Below, in pieces: positions 44,740-54,150 of a DNA stretch of 64,000 bases. The DNA lies in assembly GCA_949292785.1 (NCBI GenBank), contig CASFBK010000010.1, positions 105,403 through 169,402 on the forward strand. The letters run 5' to 3'. A program made the translations under genes and the position numbers. Source of the stretch: an uncultured Eubacteriales bacterium (GTDB lineage: Bacteria > Bacillota > Clostridia > Lachnospirales > Lachnospiraceae). Each line of letters begins with the position of its first letter. The first letter of the stretch is position 1. The notes under the pieces were generated by a model that saw nothing but the letters and a program-made list of their open reading frames with translations, had not been told where the DNA came from and did not search any database.

Positions 44740-46962
44740 ATGGCGAAAGCTTTATATATAGCAGAAAAGCCCAGTGTTGCCCGGGAATTTGCCAAGGCAT
44801 TAAAACTGGATTTAAAAAATCATGATGGATACATGGAATCACCGGAAGCCATTGTGACATGGTGTGTAGGACATCTTGTTACAATGAGCTATCCGGAAAG
44901 TTATGACCCAAAATACAAAAAGTGGAGTCTTGCTACCTTACCTTTTATCCCCGAGAAATTCAAATATGAAGTCATTCCGGGCGTAAAGAAACAATATGAT
45001 ATTGTAGCAGGACTTTTAAACCGCCCGGACGTGTCTACCATTTATGTCTGTACCGACTCCGGACGGGAAGGAGAATACATTTATCGTCTGGTGGAACGAC
45101 AGGCAAAAGTAGAAGGAAAAGAGCGAAGAAGGGTATGGATTGATTCCCAGACAGAAGAAGAAATCTTACGTGGAATACGGGAAGCAAAGGATTTATCCGA
45201 GTACGATAATCTTTGTGAATCTGCTTATCTGCGTGCAAAGGAAGATTACCTGATGGGTATTAATTTTTCCAGACTTTTGTCCTTAAAGTATGGAAATGCC
45301 ATTTCTAATTTTTTAAATACAAAGTATACCGTAGTCAGCGTAGGACGCGTGATGACCTGTGTGCTTGGAATGGTAGTAAGAAGAGAACGGGAGATTCGGG
45401 ACTTTGTAAAAACGCCTTTTTATCGTGTCTTAAGTACCTTGGACATTCAGGGCAATCAGGTAGAGGGAGAATGGCGTGCCGTAGAGGGTTCAGCCTATTT
45501 TCAGTCGCCGAAGCTCTATAAAGAAAATGGATTCTTAAAGGAAGAAGACGCAAAACAGCTTATCGCAGAGCTGCAAAGCTCTCACATAGAAGGAACTCCT
45601 GTTGGAGCAATATCTGCCGAAGAAGCCAATGCAGGAGAAACAGTAGGAGAAGCAGGGAAAGCGGTAGTAGTTTCTCTGGAAAAGAAAAAAGAAACCAAAA
45701 ATCCACCACTACTTTACAATCTGGCAGAGCTTCAAAACGACTGCTCCCGGCTGTTTAAAATCAGTCCGGACCAGACCTTACAGGTAGTACAGGAGCTTTA
45801 CGAAAAAAAACTGGTGACGTATCCAAGAACCGACGCCCGCGTACTTTCTACCGCAGTAGCAAAAGAAATACATAAAAATATCGGTGGACTCAAAAACATC
45901 CCTTCAGTAAAAGCATTTGCAGAAGAAATCTTAGAAAAGGGAAGCTACAAAAACATTGCCAAAACAAGATATGTCAATGACAAGCAGATTACAGACCATT
46001 ATGCCATTATTCCTACCGGGCAGGGCTTTGGGGCTATCCGCAGTCTGAACCAGACATCACTGAACGTATACGAGACCATTGTCCGAAGATTTCTTGGAAT
46101 TTTCTGCCCGCCTGCCATTTATCAAAAGGTCAGTCTGGTAACAGGCATGGGACAGGAAAAGTTCTTTTCTTCCTTTAAGGTGCTGGCAGACCCGGGTTAT
46201 TTAAAGGTCATGGAATATTCCTTCCAGAAGAAAAAGGAAACGGGCAGCAGCAATAACAACGAGAGCAGCAATAGTAACTCTGATAACAGCGGAAACAGTG
46301 GTGAAAGTGGAGAAGAATCCTGCGATGTAAGCTTCATGGAAATCCTTTCCGGCTTAAAGAAAGGAATGGAACTGCCGGTAAAAGAGCTGAATATCAAGGA
46401 GGGAGAGACAGCGCCGCCAAAGCGTTACAACTCCGGTTCCATGATTCTTGCCATGGAAAATGCAGGACAGCTCATTGAGGATGAAGAACTGCGCGCCCAG
46501 ATAAAAGGAAGCGGTATCGGCACCAGTGCCACCCGTGCAGAGATATTAAAAAAACTGGTGAATAACAAATATCTGGCATTAAATAAAAAAACGCAGATTA
46601 TCACGCCCACTTTGTTAGGAGAAATGATATATGATGTAGTAAATGCATCCATTCGCTCCTTGTTAAATCCTGAATTAACCGCCAGCTGGGAAAAAGGATT
46701 GAACTATGTGGCAGAAGGAAGCATTACACCGGAAGAATACATGGTAAAGCTGGAGAACTTTATTAAATCCAGAACCAGTGGCGTATTAGGCTTAAATAAT
46801 CAGTATGCATTGCGGGGCTGTTTTCAGCAAGCGGCGTCCTATTATAAGACGCCTGCGAATAAGACATCTGCAAAACAGACGGGAAAAGCAAAGGGCAAGA
46901 AGAAGGAAGCTGACACCAAAGAGGAAAAAGCAGAATCTGAAAAGGAAGAATCGGTTTCCTGA
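44740..46962 (+). CDS. topB: DNA topoisomerase III (type IA)
   Basis: Decatenates DNA via a 5'-phosphotyrosine. TOPRIM domain with LYIAEKPSVAREFAKALK and VCTDSGREGEYIYR; active-site Tyr in KKLVTYPRTDARVLS; GSGIGTSATRAEILKKL later. 740 residues. A Ser/Asn/Gly-rich insertion (about 500-525) splits the core, and the C-terminus is a Lys/Glu-rich tail rather than zinc fingers. The chromosomal housekeeping neighbourhood argues against origin from an integrative element, although plasmid and ICE copies of topB are common. Confidence 0.92.
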   Translation: MAKALYIAEKPSVAREFAKALKLDLKNHDGYMESPEAIVTWCVGHLVTMSYPESYDPKYKKWSLATLPFIPEKFKYEVIPGVKKQYDIVAGLLNRPDVSTIYVCTDSGREGEYIYRLVERQAKVEGKERRRVWIDSQTEEEILRGIREAKDLSEYDNLCESAYLRAKEDYLMGINFSRLLSLKYGNAISNFLNTKYTVVSVGRVMTCVLGMVVRREREIRDFVKTPFYRVLSTLDIQGNQVEGEWRAVEGSAYFQSPKLYKENGFLKEEDAKQLIAELQSSHIEGTPVGAISAEEANAGETVGEAGKAVVVSLEKKKETKNPPLLYNLAELQNDCSRLFKISPDQTLQVVQELYEKKLVTYPRTDARVLSTAVAKEIHKNIGGLKNIPSVKAFAEEILEKGSYKNIAKTRYVNDKQITDHYAIIPTGQGFGAIRSLNQTSLNVYETIVRRFLGIFCPPAIYQKVSLVTGMGQEKFFSSFKVLADPGYLKVMEYSFQKKKETGSSNNNESSNSNSDNSGNSGESGEESCDVSFMEILSGLKKGMELPVKELNIKEGETAPPKRYNSGSMILAMENAGQLIEDEELRAQIKGSGIGTSATRAEILKKLVNNKYLALNKKTQIITPTLLGEMIYDVVNASIRSLLNPELTASWEKGLNYVAEGSITPEEYMVKLENFIKSRTSGVLGLNNQYALRGCFQQAASYYKTPANKTSAKQTGKAKGKKKEADTKEEKAESEKEESVS

Positions 46963-47050
46963 CAGCTTCCTACAATATAGAAATCTGTTAGAATTAGTTT
47001 GTAATAATAGTTTGTAATAAAATCGTTATTTGGGAAAGAGGAAAATAGAA

Positions 47051-47722
47051 ATGGAAACAGCAAAAATCAGTAATTTATATACCTTACAGGAAACCATCGC
47101 AGCAGATTTGTTTGAAGGACTGACCTATCCGTGGGAGGCATTGCCCAAAATCAGCGCGTTCATCTGTGAACTTGGCAAGAACCTGGACTCGGCAGTTTAC
47201 GAGCAAAAGGGAGAGAATGTCTGGATCGCCAAAAGTGCCAAGGTAGCTCCAACAGCATTTATCAATGGACCTGCCATTATTGACGAAGAAGCAGAGGTGC
47301 GTCATTGTGCTTTTATCCGTGGAAATGCCATTGTAGGAAAAGGTGCCGTGGTAGGAAATTCCACCGAATTAAAAAATGTCGTGTTGTTCAATAAGGTTCA
47401 GGTGCCACACTATAACTATGTGGGGGATTCTGTTCTGGGGTACAAAGCACATATGGGAGCAGGCTCCATTACCTCTAATGTAAAGTCAGATAAGACACTG
47501 GTGGTGGTAAAGGATAAAGTAACCGGAGAAAACATAGAGACTGGATTAAAAAAATTCGGTGCTATGCTGGGGGATGAAGTAGAAGTAGGCTGCAACAGTG
47601 TGTTAAATCCGGGAACGGTCATTGGAAATCACAGCAATGTATATCCATTATCTATGGTGCGCGGTGTGGTTGCGGCAAATTCCATTTATAAGAATAAGAA
47701 TGAAGTGGTGGAGAAGCAATAG
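47051..47722 (+). CDS. Left-handed beta-helix (hexapeptide) acyl/nucleotidyltransferase-like protein
   Basis: 223 residues. The N-terminal third is helical (TLQETIAADLFEGLTYPWEA); the rest consists of hexapeptide repeats forming a left-handed beta-helix (AKVAPTAFINGPAIIDEEAE, IVGKGAVVGNST, VLNPGTVIGNHS). Resembles the GlmU C-terminal domain and is often annotated as UDP-N-acetylglucosamine pyrophosphorylase-like, but the nucleotidyltransferase domain is absent. The ATG at 47051 has AAAGAGG; a TTG further up is unlikely. Substrate unknown. Confidence 0.8.
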   Translation: METAKISNLYTLQETIAADLFEGLTYPWEALPKISAFICELGKNLDSAVYEQKGENVWIAKSAKVAPTAFINGPAIIDEEAEVRHCAFIRGNAIVGKGAVVGNSTELKNVVLFNKVQVPHYNYVGDSVLGYKAHMGAGSITSNVKSDKTLVVVKDKVTGENIETGLKKFGAMLGDEVEVGCNSVLNPGTVIGNHSNVYPLSMVRGVVAANSIYKNKNEVVEKQ

Positions 47723-47737
47723 AAGTTATTATAGAAG

Positions 47738-47777
47738 AAAACCCTGTAACACATATAGTAGTGTTTCAGGGTTTTTT
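47738..47777. terminator. Bidirectional intrinsic terminator
   Basis: AACCCTG-taACAC pairs with GTGTttCAGGGTT, followed by TTTT and preceded by an A-run. Serves the beta-helix gene and the convergent XRE regulator. Confidence 0.85.
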
Positions 47778-47789
47778 CATGCACATATA

Positions 47790-48125
47790 CTAAAGTTTGT
47801 CGGTAATTTGAGCTAATGCTTTGATGATGGTTAGATATTTTTCATATTGAACCTTACCATTCCTTTTGGCAGAATGAATGATATTGAGAACGGTCGCATC
47901 TGCATTGGGCAATTCATCTGAAAGAACGTAATCTGTACTTAGATTTAATTCGGAACATATTGTAAGAAAGGTTTCTAAAGACATTTTTCGGGTGCCGCGT
48001 TCTATATGTCCAAGAAAAGAAGTAGAAATATCACATTTTGAAGCCAGCATTTCCTGAGACATTTCATTTTCCATACGGGCTTGTTTGATTTTTTTTCCTA
48101 TTTCTGTGTAATCTACATATTTCAT
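47790..48125 (-). CDS. XRE family transcriptional regulator
   Basis: 111 residues. Helix-turn-helix near the N-terminus (IGKKIKQARMENEMSQEMLA, then TSFLGHIERGTRKMS) and a short helical C-terminus without a ligand domain. The ATG at 48125 has AGGAAGG at good spacing; the frame also opens at 48146 without one. It is divergent from the first surface-protein gene and separated from it by a promoter carrying two identical half-sites, so it probably controls that locus or itself. Confidence 0.85.
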   Translation of the reverse strand: MKYVDYTEIGKKIKQARMENEMSQEMLASKCDISTSFLGHIERGTRKMSLETFLTICSELNLSTDYVLSDELPNADATVLNIIHSAKRNGKVQYEKYLTIIKALAQITDKL

Positions 48126-48195
48126 ATAAATTTCCTTCCTAAGCATTTTTGAAAGTCAAATTCCATTTTATAGAGTAATTATATGTATGAACTGC

Positions 48196-48242
48196 GACTA
48201 ATAGAATTAAAAGTTGACTAATGGAAGCAACTTGAATATAAT
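48196..48242 (+). promoter_or_regulatory. SigA promoter with GACTAAT direct repeats before the surface-protein gene
   Basis: TTGACT (48214-48219), 17-nt spacer, TATAAT (48237-48242). GACTAAT at 48196-48202 and 48216-48222, extending to GACTAATAGAA/GACTAATGGAA, are exactly 20 bp apart (two helical turns) and the second overlaps the -35. A likely operator, perhaps for the divergent XRE regulator. Confidence 0.7.
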
Positions 48243-48301
48243 AGAAATGGATTTACAGAAAAGTAGTAAAGACAAAAGAAAAGAGCAGGAGGTATGAGGA
48301 A

Positions 48302-50338
48302 ATGAAGATGAAGTATGTAAAAAAAACATTGGCAACCGTATTAGCAGTGGCATTGATGGCAGGTACTGTAAATAATATGCCTGTGCTGGCAGAAGACTTA
48401 GAAAATATGCCAGAGACAGAAGCGATATTGGAAACGAAAGCAGCTTCCGTAACCGATAGCGGATCCTGTGGAGAAAATGCTACATGGACTTATAACAATG
48501 GAGTGCTGACCATTAGCGGAAGCGGAGAGGTTGCATGGGAACATGAGGGGGAAAATGGTTTATGGACACCATGGTACGATTATAGAGATGCGATTACCAG
48601 TGTGATAATTGAGAATGGAATTACTGGATTTTCAGATAGTGTCGGAAATACAATAACGGGCAAACCCTATCTTTATTCCTGTAATGAATATGCATTTGCA
48701 TATTCAAAGATGGAGAGGGTATCCTTACCGGAATCATTAGTAAAGCTTCCGCTGTTTAAAACATGTACCAAACTGAAAGAAATAGAAATTCCAGGTGGGA
48801 TAACAAAGATTCCGGAAAATGCATTTTTTCAGTGTTATAGCTTAGAAAAAGTTGTTGCCAAAAGTGTAACAGAAATCGGTAATACGGCTTTTTATGATTG
48901 CCAAGAGTTAAAGGTACTTGTGCTTGCAAATGCTATTACATTTAATGGATTGGAATATGGTGTTGATTCATACTTTAATCCCTTTGTTGGATGTTATTCA
49001 TTAGCAGATGAAAATGGAATGGTAATTATAGGAAATATATTGTGGTTGGGAAATGGAGAAAAATTTGGAGTTAATGTAGTAATTCCAGAAGGAGTGAAGA
49101 CAGTAGTAAGTTTACCGCAGTCTTATCCTGATAAATCTAAATGGGGATTGCCACAGGTAAAAACAGTTACAATTCCAAGTACACTTCAAATAGATAGTAA
49201 AATAGTAGTATCAGAAAACGATGATGAGATGACAGTATTGACTGAGTGGTTATCAGAGTTAACCGGATTAAAAAAAATCGAGGTATCAGAAGACAATCCA
49301 CTTTATACATCAGTAAATGATTGCTTGTTAAATAAAGAAAAAACAGAGTTTCTTGTTTGCCCCAATGCAATGGAGGGAAATTGTGTTATTCCGAAAGGGA
49401 TAGAAAAAATAGGATATGGAGCCCTTTCACAATGTGCATATTTAACGAAGGTTATGATTCCAGACAGTGTGAAAGAGATTGAGGAAAGTGGACTTTGTAC
49501 CGCAAATGCAACTTCTATTTATTTTTCAGGAAATGCAGTAAAGGATACTGGAAATATTTTTTATGACAAGTACTATGATAGTACAGAGTTTATAGAAGAT
49601 TATAAAAATATGCAAGAGGGAGATTATAAACAGACTATAACAGAAGAGTTGGAGAAAATTGCACAAAAGAAAATTTATTATGTAGAGGGAACCTCAGGCT
49701 GGGATAAGTTGAAAAAAGCATATCCAAGAGTTCAATGGCTCACCTGGGATGGAAAGGAATCCGAGGAGACATGTACTGTGCCGTATTATAATCTTTCCAA
49801 GGATGGCGGTACCTGGGATGGTAGTCATTATACAAAAAAAGATGGAACAATAGCTAAGGATGTATTTTTCTTTGATGGAAGCAATACATATTATCTGCAG
49901 GCAGATGGAACCCCAATGAAGGACAGGCTGACTTATCATCCGGATGGAAAACACATCATCTATCTGGATTCTAACGGACATGAAGTATTCAATTCCTTCC
50001 AGTACTGCCCAAGCGTAGGCTACACCTGCTACTTTGATTCCAACGGATATATCTACAAAGACCAGATTACCTTTGTGGGAGATAAGACTTATTATCTCAA
50101 TGGTAACGGAAAGATGGAAAACGAAGGCTGGTTTCAATTCGCAAACGGAAGAGACTACGGATTCGCAAACTGGGATGGAACTTTGAATATAGGCGGCTTT
50201 TCCTATGACCCATGGGGCAGAGTAGTGTTCTATCATTGGAATGGTATGGTAGCAAGAGGATTGATTACGGATGGTCAGTGGTATTATCTTATGGATGAGA
50301 CAGACGGACACTATACAGGAAGTTTTCCGGTGAACTAA
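48302..50338 (+). CDS. Secreted BspA-like leucine-rich-repeat protein with C-terminal wall-binding-like module
   Basis: 678 residues. Signal peptide (MKYVKKTLATVLAVALMAG, cut after VLAE or nearby). BspA-type LRR units from about 60 to 400 (LKEIEIPGGITKIPENAF; LTKVMIPDSVKEIE). From residue 492 to the end, a module of aromatic YYL/DSNG repeats resembling choline/cell-wall-binding repeats. The module is almost identical to the one in the gene at 52457-53809 (about 12 differences over 187 residues). Likely surface-bound, perhaps adhesive; ligand unknown. RBS AGGAGG. Confidence 0.85.
   Translation: MKMKYVKKTLATVLAVALMAGTVNNMPVLAEDLENMPETEAILETKAASVTDSGSCGENATWTYNNGVLTISGSGEVAWEHEGENGLWTPWYDYRDAITSVIIENGITGFSDSVGNTITGKPYLYSCNEYAFAYSKMERVSLPESLVKLPLFKTCTKLKEIEIPGGITKIPENAFFQCYSLEKVVAKSVTEIGNTAFYDCQELKVLVLANAITFNGLEYGVDSYFNPFVGCYSLADENGMVIIGNILWLGNGEKFGVNVVIPEGVKTVVSLPQSYPDKSKWGLPQVKTVTIPSTLQIDSKIVVSENDDEMTVLTEWLSELTGLKKIEVSEDNPLYTSVNDCLLNKEKTEFLVCPNAMEGNCVIPKGIEKIGYGALSQCAYLTKVMIPDSVKEIEESGLCTANATSIYFSGNAVKDTGNIFYDKYYDSTEFIEDYKNMQEGDYKQTITEELEKIAQKKIYYVEGTSGWDKLKKAYPRVQWLTWDGKESEETCTVPYYNLSKDGGTWDGSHYTKKDGTIAKDVFFFDGSNTYYLQADGTPMKDRLTYHPDGKHIIYLDSNGHEVFNSFQYCPSVGYTCYFDSNGYIYKDQITFVGDKTYYLNGNGKMENEGWFQFANGRDYGFANWDGTLNIGGFSYDPWGRVVFYHWNGMVARGLITDGQWYYLMDETDGHYTGSFPVN
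49775..50338 (+). repeat. C-terminal module copy A
   Basis: 564-nt stretch repeated in phase and at equal length at 53246-53809; a partial third copy of its last 123 nt is at 52237-52359. Confidence 0.9.
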
Positions 50339-50399
50339 TTCAGAAGGGATAGAGGTATAGAAGTATATAAGAACAAGAGAAAAATGGAGGATGAATGAA

Positions 50400-52220
50400 A
50401 TGAAAATAAAGTATATAAGAAAAATCTTGGCAGTTGTATTAACAGGTGTACTTTTGACAAGCAATGCAAACCATCTTCTGGTGCAGGCAGAAGATGCTAA
50501 CACTAATGTGACAGAAAATGTAGAAGTACAGGAAGAAGAAATATTGGAAAATACAGAGGAACAGGAAGAGATAATATCAGAACATGCAGACACACAGCAG
50601 AATGCCATATCGAATGAAGAAGTGGAAGAGTCAGTATCTGATGCAGAGATAATGGGAGATGATAAGGCTGCGGCAAATGCAGAAAGTGATTTTGAATGGG
50701 ATGGTACTATTATTACAAAATATAAAGGAACATCACAGTATGTAGTTATCCCGGCAAAGGCAACACAGATAGCAAGTGGCGCATTTTCGTTTAAAGATAT
50801 TGTAAGTTTGAGTTTTGCAGGAGATAAAGTATCAAGTATAGGGAGTTCTGCTTTTTATAATTGCAAATCTTTGAAAAATGTAACGCTTCCAAGTAATTTG
50901 AAAAAAATAGAGACCAGTGCTTTTGTGGATTGTACAGCATTGGAAAAAATCATAATTCCACAAAGTGTACATACGCTTGGAGGCAGAGCTTTTGATGGAT
51001 GTAATAGTTTGAATTCTGTTGAAATTAAGGGAAATGTGCAGTCTGCAGGGTGGTATATTTTTAATGGATGTCTGAGCCTTGAAACTGTGAAATTAAGTGA
51101 GAACCAGACTACAATACCAAGTGGGATGTTTTATGGTGCTACTTATATTACTAATATCATGATTCCGAATACAGTAACAGAGATAGGAAGCTATGCATTT
51201 TATGACTGTAATTTATTAACTAATATTACAATTTCGTTAAATGCTGTAAAAATAGGAAACGATGCATTTTATAATTGTAATTCATTAACTAGTATTAAAA
51301 TTCCATCCAGTGTAAAAAAAATAGAAAGTTATGCGTTTCAAAATTGTGCATCACTAAAAGATGTTTCTATTGCAGAGGGAGTAAAAACCATAGGAAGCTC
51401 GGCATTTTATAACTGCCAAACATTGAAAGAGATAGTATTGCCGGAAAGTTTGGAAGAAGTTGGTTATGGAGCTTTTCAAAATTGTATTTCCTTAGAAAAG
51501 GTAACAGTTAAATCTTCAGATGTAACTTTACGAAGTAGTATTTTTAGTAATGACTTAGTAGTAAAACTCTATGGACTGACAGGTTCGACAGCAGAAAAAT
51601 ATGCAAAGGAATCTAACATTCCCTTTGTTTCTATTGGGTATATTTCAGAACCGTTATCTTATGTAGGAATATACCTCTGGCAGTATGAGAATGGTTTGAT
51701 TGAAGGTGGTGCAGTTGTAAATGAGGGTGTTGATACTTCTCGATTATCTTATCGTTGGTTGGTTTATGATGTGAAAAATCAACAGTGGATACAGGCAAGC
51801 AATTGGTCTGCTGATTATGGTATTCATTATCGACCAAATGTCAGTGGGGATTATTTAGTTTACTGTGAGGTAAAGGATAGTACCGGTAAAGTGATTAACA
51901 CAGCTGTTGGCGTTAACTATCGCCATGCGATAAAGGAAACCTGCCAGATGCCCGACCCAAGTGGAAATGGTTATCTGATAGGTATTCAGAGTTTTGATAA
52001 TCAGGGATATTATTATGAAATGCAGATTCTTGATTGCAACTTGTATGTGCAGGGAAAAGATGCGTGGATTTACACAACAGGGAAGTGCAGAGCTCAGGAT
52101 ACGACCTTGTGGACAACATGGCAGCCGGTGACTGGATATTATTGGACATTGTTTAATTTATATGATTCATCAGGTAAGCTAATTGACCAGCAGTGCTATG
52201 GATTTACGAATGCACAATAA
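50400..52220 (+). CDS. Secreted BspA-like leucine-rich-repeat protein with a different C-terminal domain
   Basis: 606 residues. Signal peptide (KYIRKILAVVLTGVLLTS), an acidic Glu/Asn-rich spacer (about 40-90), at least ten BspA-type LRR units (about 100-400; IGSSAFYNCKSLKNVTLPSN is one), then a C-terminal beta-rich part (about 420-606; LSYRWLVYDVKNQQWIQAS, repeats of YYxW) unlike the module of the two flanking genes. The ATG at 50400 lies nine bases after GGAGG. Just past its stop is an orphan tail of the flanking genes' module, so the C-terminus appears to have been exchanged. Confidence 0.85.
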   Translation: MKIKYIRKILAVVLTGVLLTSNANHLLVQAEDANTNVTENVEVQEEEILENTEEQEEIISEHADTQQNAISNEEVEESVSDAEIMGDDKAAANAESDFEWDGTIITKYKGTSQYVVIPAKATQIASGAFSFKDIVSLSFAGDKVSSIGSSAFYNCKSLKNVTLPSNLKKIETSAFVDCTALEKIIIPQSVHTLGGRAFDGCNSLNSVEIKGNVQSAGWYIFNGCLSLETVKLSENQTTIPSGMFYGATYITNIMIPNTVTEIGSYAFYDCNLLTNITISLNAVKIGNDAFYNCNSLTSIKIPSSVKKIESYAFQNCASLKDVSIAEGVKTIGSSAFYNCQTLKEIVLPESLEEVGYGAFQNCISLEKVTVKSSDVTLRSSIFSNDLVVKLYGLTGSTAEKYAKESNIPFVSIGYISEPLSYVGIYLWQYENGLIEGGAVVNEGVDTSRLSYRWLVYDVKNQQWIQASNWSADYGIHYRPNVSGDYLVYCEVKDSTGKVINTAVGVNYRHAIKETCQMPDPSGNGYLIGIQSFDNQGYYYEMQILDCNLYVQGKDAWIYTTGKCRAQDTTLWTTWQPVTGYYWTLFNLYDSSGKLIDQQCYGFTNAQ

Positions 52221-52236
52221 CACATAGATACAACAT

Positions 52237-52359
52237 GGAAGAGTAGTATTTTATCATTGGAATGGTATGGTAGCGCGTGGACTTATTACAGACGGTCAGT
52301 GGTATTATCTCATGGATGAAACAGACGGACACTATACAGGAAGTTTTCCGGTGAACTAA
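52237..52359 (+). pseudogene. Orphaned 3' tail of the wall-binding-like module
   Basis: 41 codons, ending in a natural stop, read GRVVFYHWNGMVARGLITDG and continue QWYYLMDETDGHYTGSFPVN, the same as the end of the protein at 48302-50338, and the match continues past the stop (CTAATTCAGA). It has no start or ribosome site and is in a different frame from the preceding gene. It is the leftover of a module that the gene at 50400 once carried, or of a recombined copy. Confidence 0.85.
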
Positions 52360-52456
52360 TTCAGAGATTTAAATAGATAAGATTTTTGTTGGAGCATCTT
52401 GTTTATTTTTTTAGATAAAATATAGTTAAGTAAGTTTTTTTGCAAGGAGGAAAAAC

Positions 52457-53809
52457 ATGAAACAAGGAAAGAAATGGAAAAAGAGGATAAGCGTGGTTGT
52501 ACTTGCAGCGGTAATGTTTCTGTCAGCAGGTGTACAGAGCGTGAGAGCGGATGAAGGAGAATATAATCCCAGTTATATCTATGAAGGGGAAGGATATGAT
52601 GTTAATGTTTCGATTGATAATACATTATATGTAGACATATATGGGGACAATGTAAAAGATATGAATAAAACTTTGACAGAGATATTTACACTCCCTCGGG
52701 CTGATGAAATAAAACATGTGTATATGTATTATTATCAGTCAGGAAGAATTTCAAAGGAGGCAATGCAGTTAATTGCAAGTCGGACATATGAACTGGTAGT
52801 ATTTCAAGGAGAAAATTTAGATAAAGGCTTTCGTATAACGGATTTTACCGATATAGCCAATGATTTTGAAACAAGTATTTCTCAAGAACAAAGGTCTGAT
52901 ATTTCGAAGAAAATTTTGGACGCGGGGGTGAGCGGTAAGACGTATCAATTTACATTGGCGGGTTCTGGTTTTTTGCCGGGAACTACATATGTATGGTTTA
53001 CTGTACCAGATGGAACTTTTGCCGGAACATCGGATAATGAAAAATACATTTATCGGTATATAGAAGAAAAAAATGCTTTTGAATTTGTGTCAAGAGAAGT
53101 GTTTTATTCAGAAAAAACGAGTGAAGAGATGGAAAATCAATTAGGCTGTGATTCTTTAGTTAAGACTGGCTCATACGTAGTTAGTGATGAAAAATTTCCA
53201 GATTCTATTGTAACGGATAGCACCGGTGGCAATGATGCAAACCGCACTGTACCCTACTACAGTCTTTCAGTAGACGGCGGTACCTGGGATGGCAGTCATT
53301 ATACAAAAAAAGATGGAACAATAGCCAAGGATGTATTTTTCTTTGATGGAAGCAATACCTACTATTTACAGGCAGACGGAACTCCAATGAAGGACAGGCT
53401 GACTTATCATCCGGATGGACAACACATCATTTATCTGGATTCCAACGGACACGAGGTATTTAATTCCTTCCAGTATTGCCCGAGCGTGGGTTATACCTGC
53501 TACTTTGATTCTAACGGATATATCTACAAAGACCAGATTACCTTTGTGGGAGACAAGACTTATTATCTCAATGGTAACGGAAAGATGGAAAACGAAGGCT
53601 GGTTCCAATTTGCAAATGGAAGAGACTACGGATTCGCAAACTGGGATGGAAATTTGAATACAGAGGGCTTCTCCTATGACCCATGGGGAAGAGTAGTGTT
53701 CTATCATTGGAACGGTATGGTGGCACGCGGATTAATTACAGACGGAGCTTATTATTACAACATGGATATGAAGGATGGACACTATTTGGGAAGTTTCCCG
53801 GTAAATTAA
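52457..53809 (+). CDS. Secreted protein with unique N-terminal domain and the shared wall-binding-like module
   Basis: 450 residues. Signal peptide (KKRISVVVLAAVMFLSAG, cut after VRAD region). Residues about 32-255 form a domain I do not recognise (no LRRs; FTLAGSGFLPGTTYVWFTVP suggests a beta-sandwich). From 264 to the end is module copy B. RBS AAGGAGG. A strong terminator follows. Paired with the BspA-like genes it suggests one anchoring module used with different outward domains. Confidence 0.82.
   Translation: MKQGKKWKKRISVVVLAAVMFLSAGVQSVRADEGEYNPSYIYEGEGYDVNVSIDNTLYVDIYGDNVKDMNKTLTEIFTLPRADEIKHVYMYYYQSGRISKEAMQLIASRTYELVVFQGENLDKGFRITDFTDIANDFETSISQEQRSDISKKILDAGVSGKTYQFTLAGSGFLPGTTYVWFTVPDGTFAGTSDNEKYIYRYIEEKNAFEFVSREVFYSEKTSEEMENQLGCDSLVKTGSYVVSDEKFPDSIVTDSTGGNDANRTVPYYSLSVDGGTWDGSHYTKKDGTIAKDVFFFDGSNTYYLQADGTPMKDRLTYHPDGQHIIYLDSNGHEVFNSFQYCPSVGYTCYFDSNGYIYKDQITFVGDKTYYLNGNGKMENEGWFQFANGRDYGFANWDGNLNTEGFSYDPWGRVVFYHWNGMVARGLITDGAYYYNMDMKDGHYLGSFPVN
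53246..53809 (+). repeat. C-terminal module copy B
   Basis: Same 564-nt length as copy A (49775-50338). DNA differences are mostly at third codon positions and cluster near the 3' end. Confidence 0.9.
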
Positions 53810-53902
53810 CCCAGAATTGAATATGTAAAAGAATATTATAATCTATAAAGAACTTCGTGGAAACTATGAATAATACGATGATTGATAGATTCCACATAGT
53901 TT

Positions 53903-53944
53903 AAAAAGAACTCTCAAAATTGTTAAGCCTTGGGAGTTCTTTTT
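53903..53944 (+). terminator. Intrinsic terminator of the surface-protein locus
   Basis: AAAAAGAACTCTCAA pairs with TTGGGAGTTCTTTTT (one T-G pair) around a 12-nt loop. It lies in a 341-nt gap whose remaining content is a 20-bp tandem repeat and AT-rich sequence. Confidence 0.9.
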
Positions 53945-53959
53945 GAATTTGAAAAATTC

Positions 53960-53999
53960 TAAACTTTCCATAAAATCCCTAAACTTTTCACAAAATCCC
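53960..53999. repeat. 20-bp tandem duplication
   Basis: Two adjacent 20-nt units, TAAACTTTCCATAAAATCCC and a near copy with TTCAC for TCCAT, plus a decayed third (TTGCATTTTCC). Located just before the Rpn-family gene. Confidence 0.6.
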
Positions 54000-54150
54000 T
54001 TGCATTTTCCAAGTATACCATTATAGTTATCATTACAGATATTATCAAATAGGCAATATCATATTTTGGGAGTTATCCAGTCTGACCATATCGGTCAAAA
54101 TTTTCCGTATTGCAGGAATCAAAAAAACTATTTATAATAGAGGTGGGTAT

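Noticed and set aside
44740-46962. topB as a marker of an integrative conjugative element
   Set aside because: No relaxase, type IV secretion or integrase genes nearby, and it sits among housekeeping genes.
53960-53999. CRISPR array
   Set aside because: Two adjacent 20-nt units without spacers and no cas genes.
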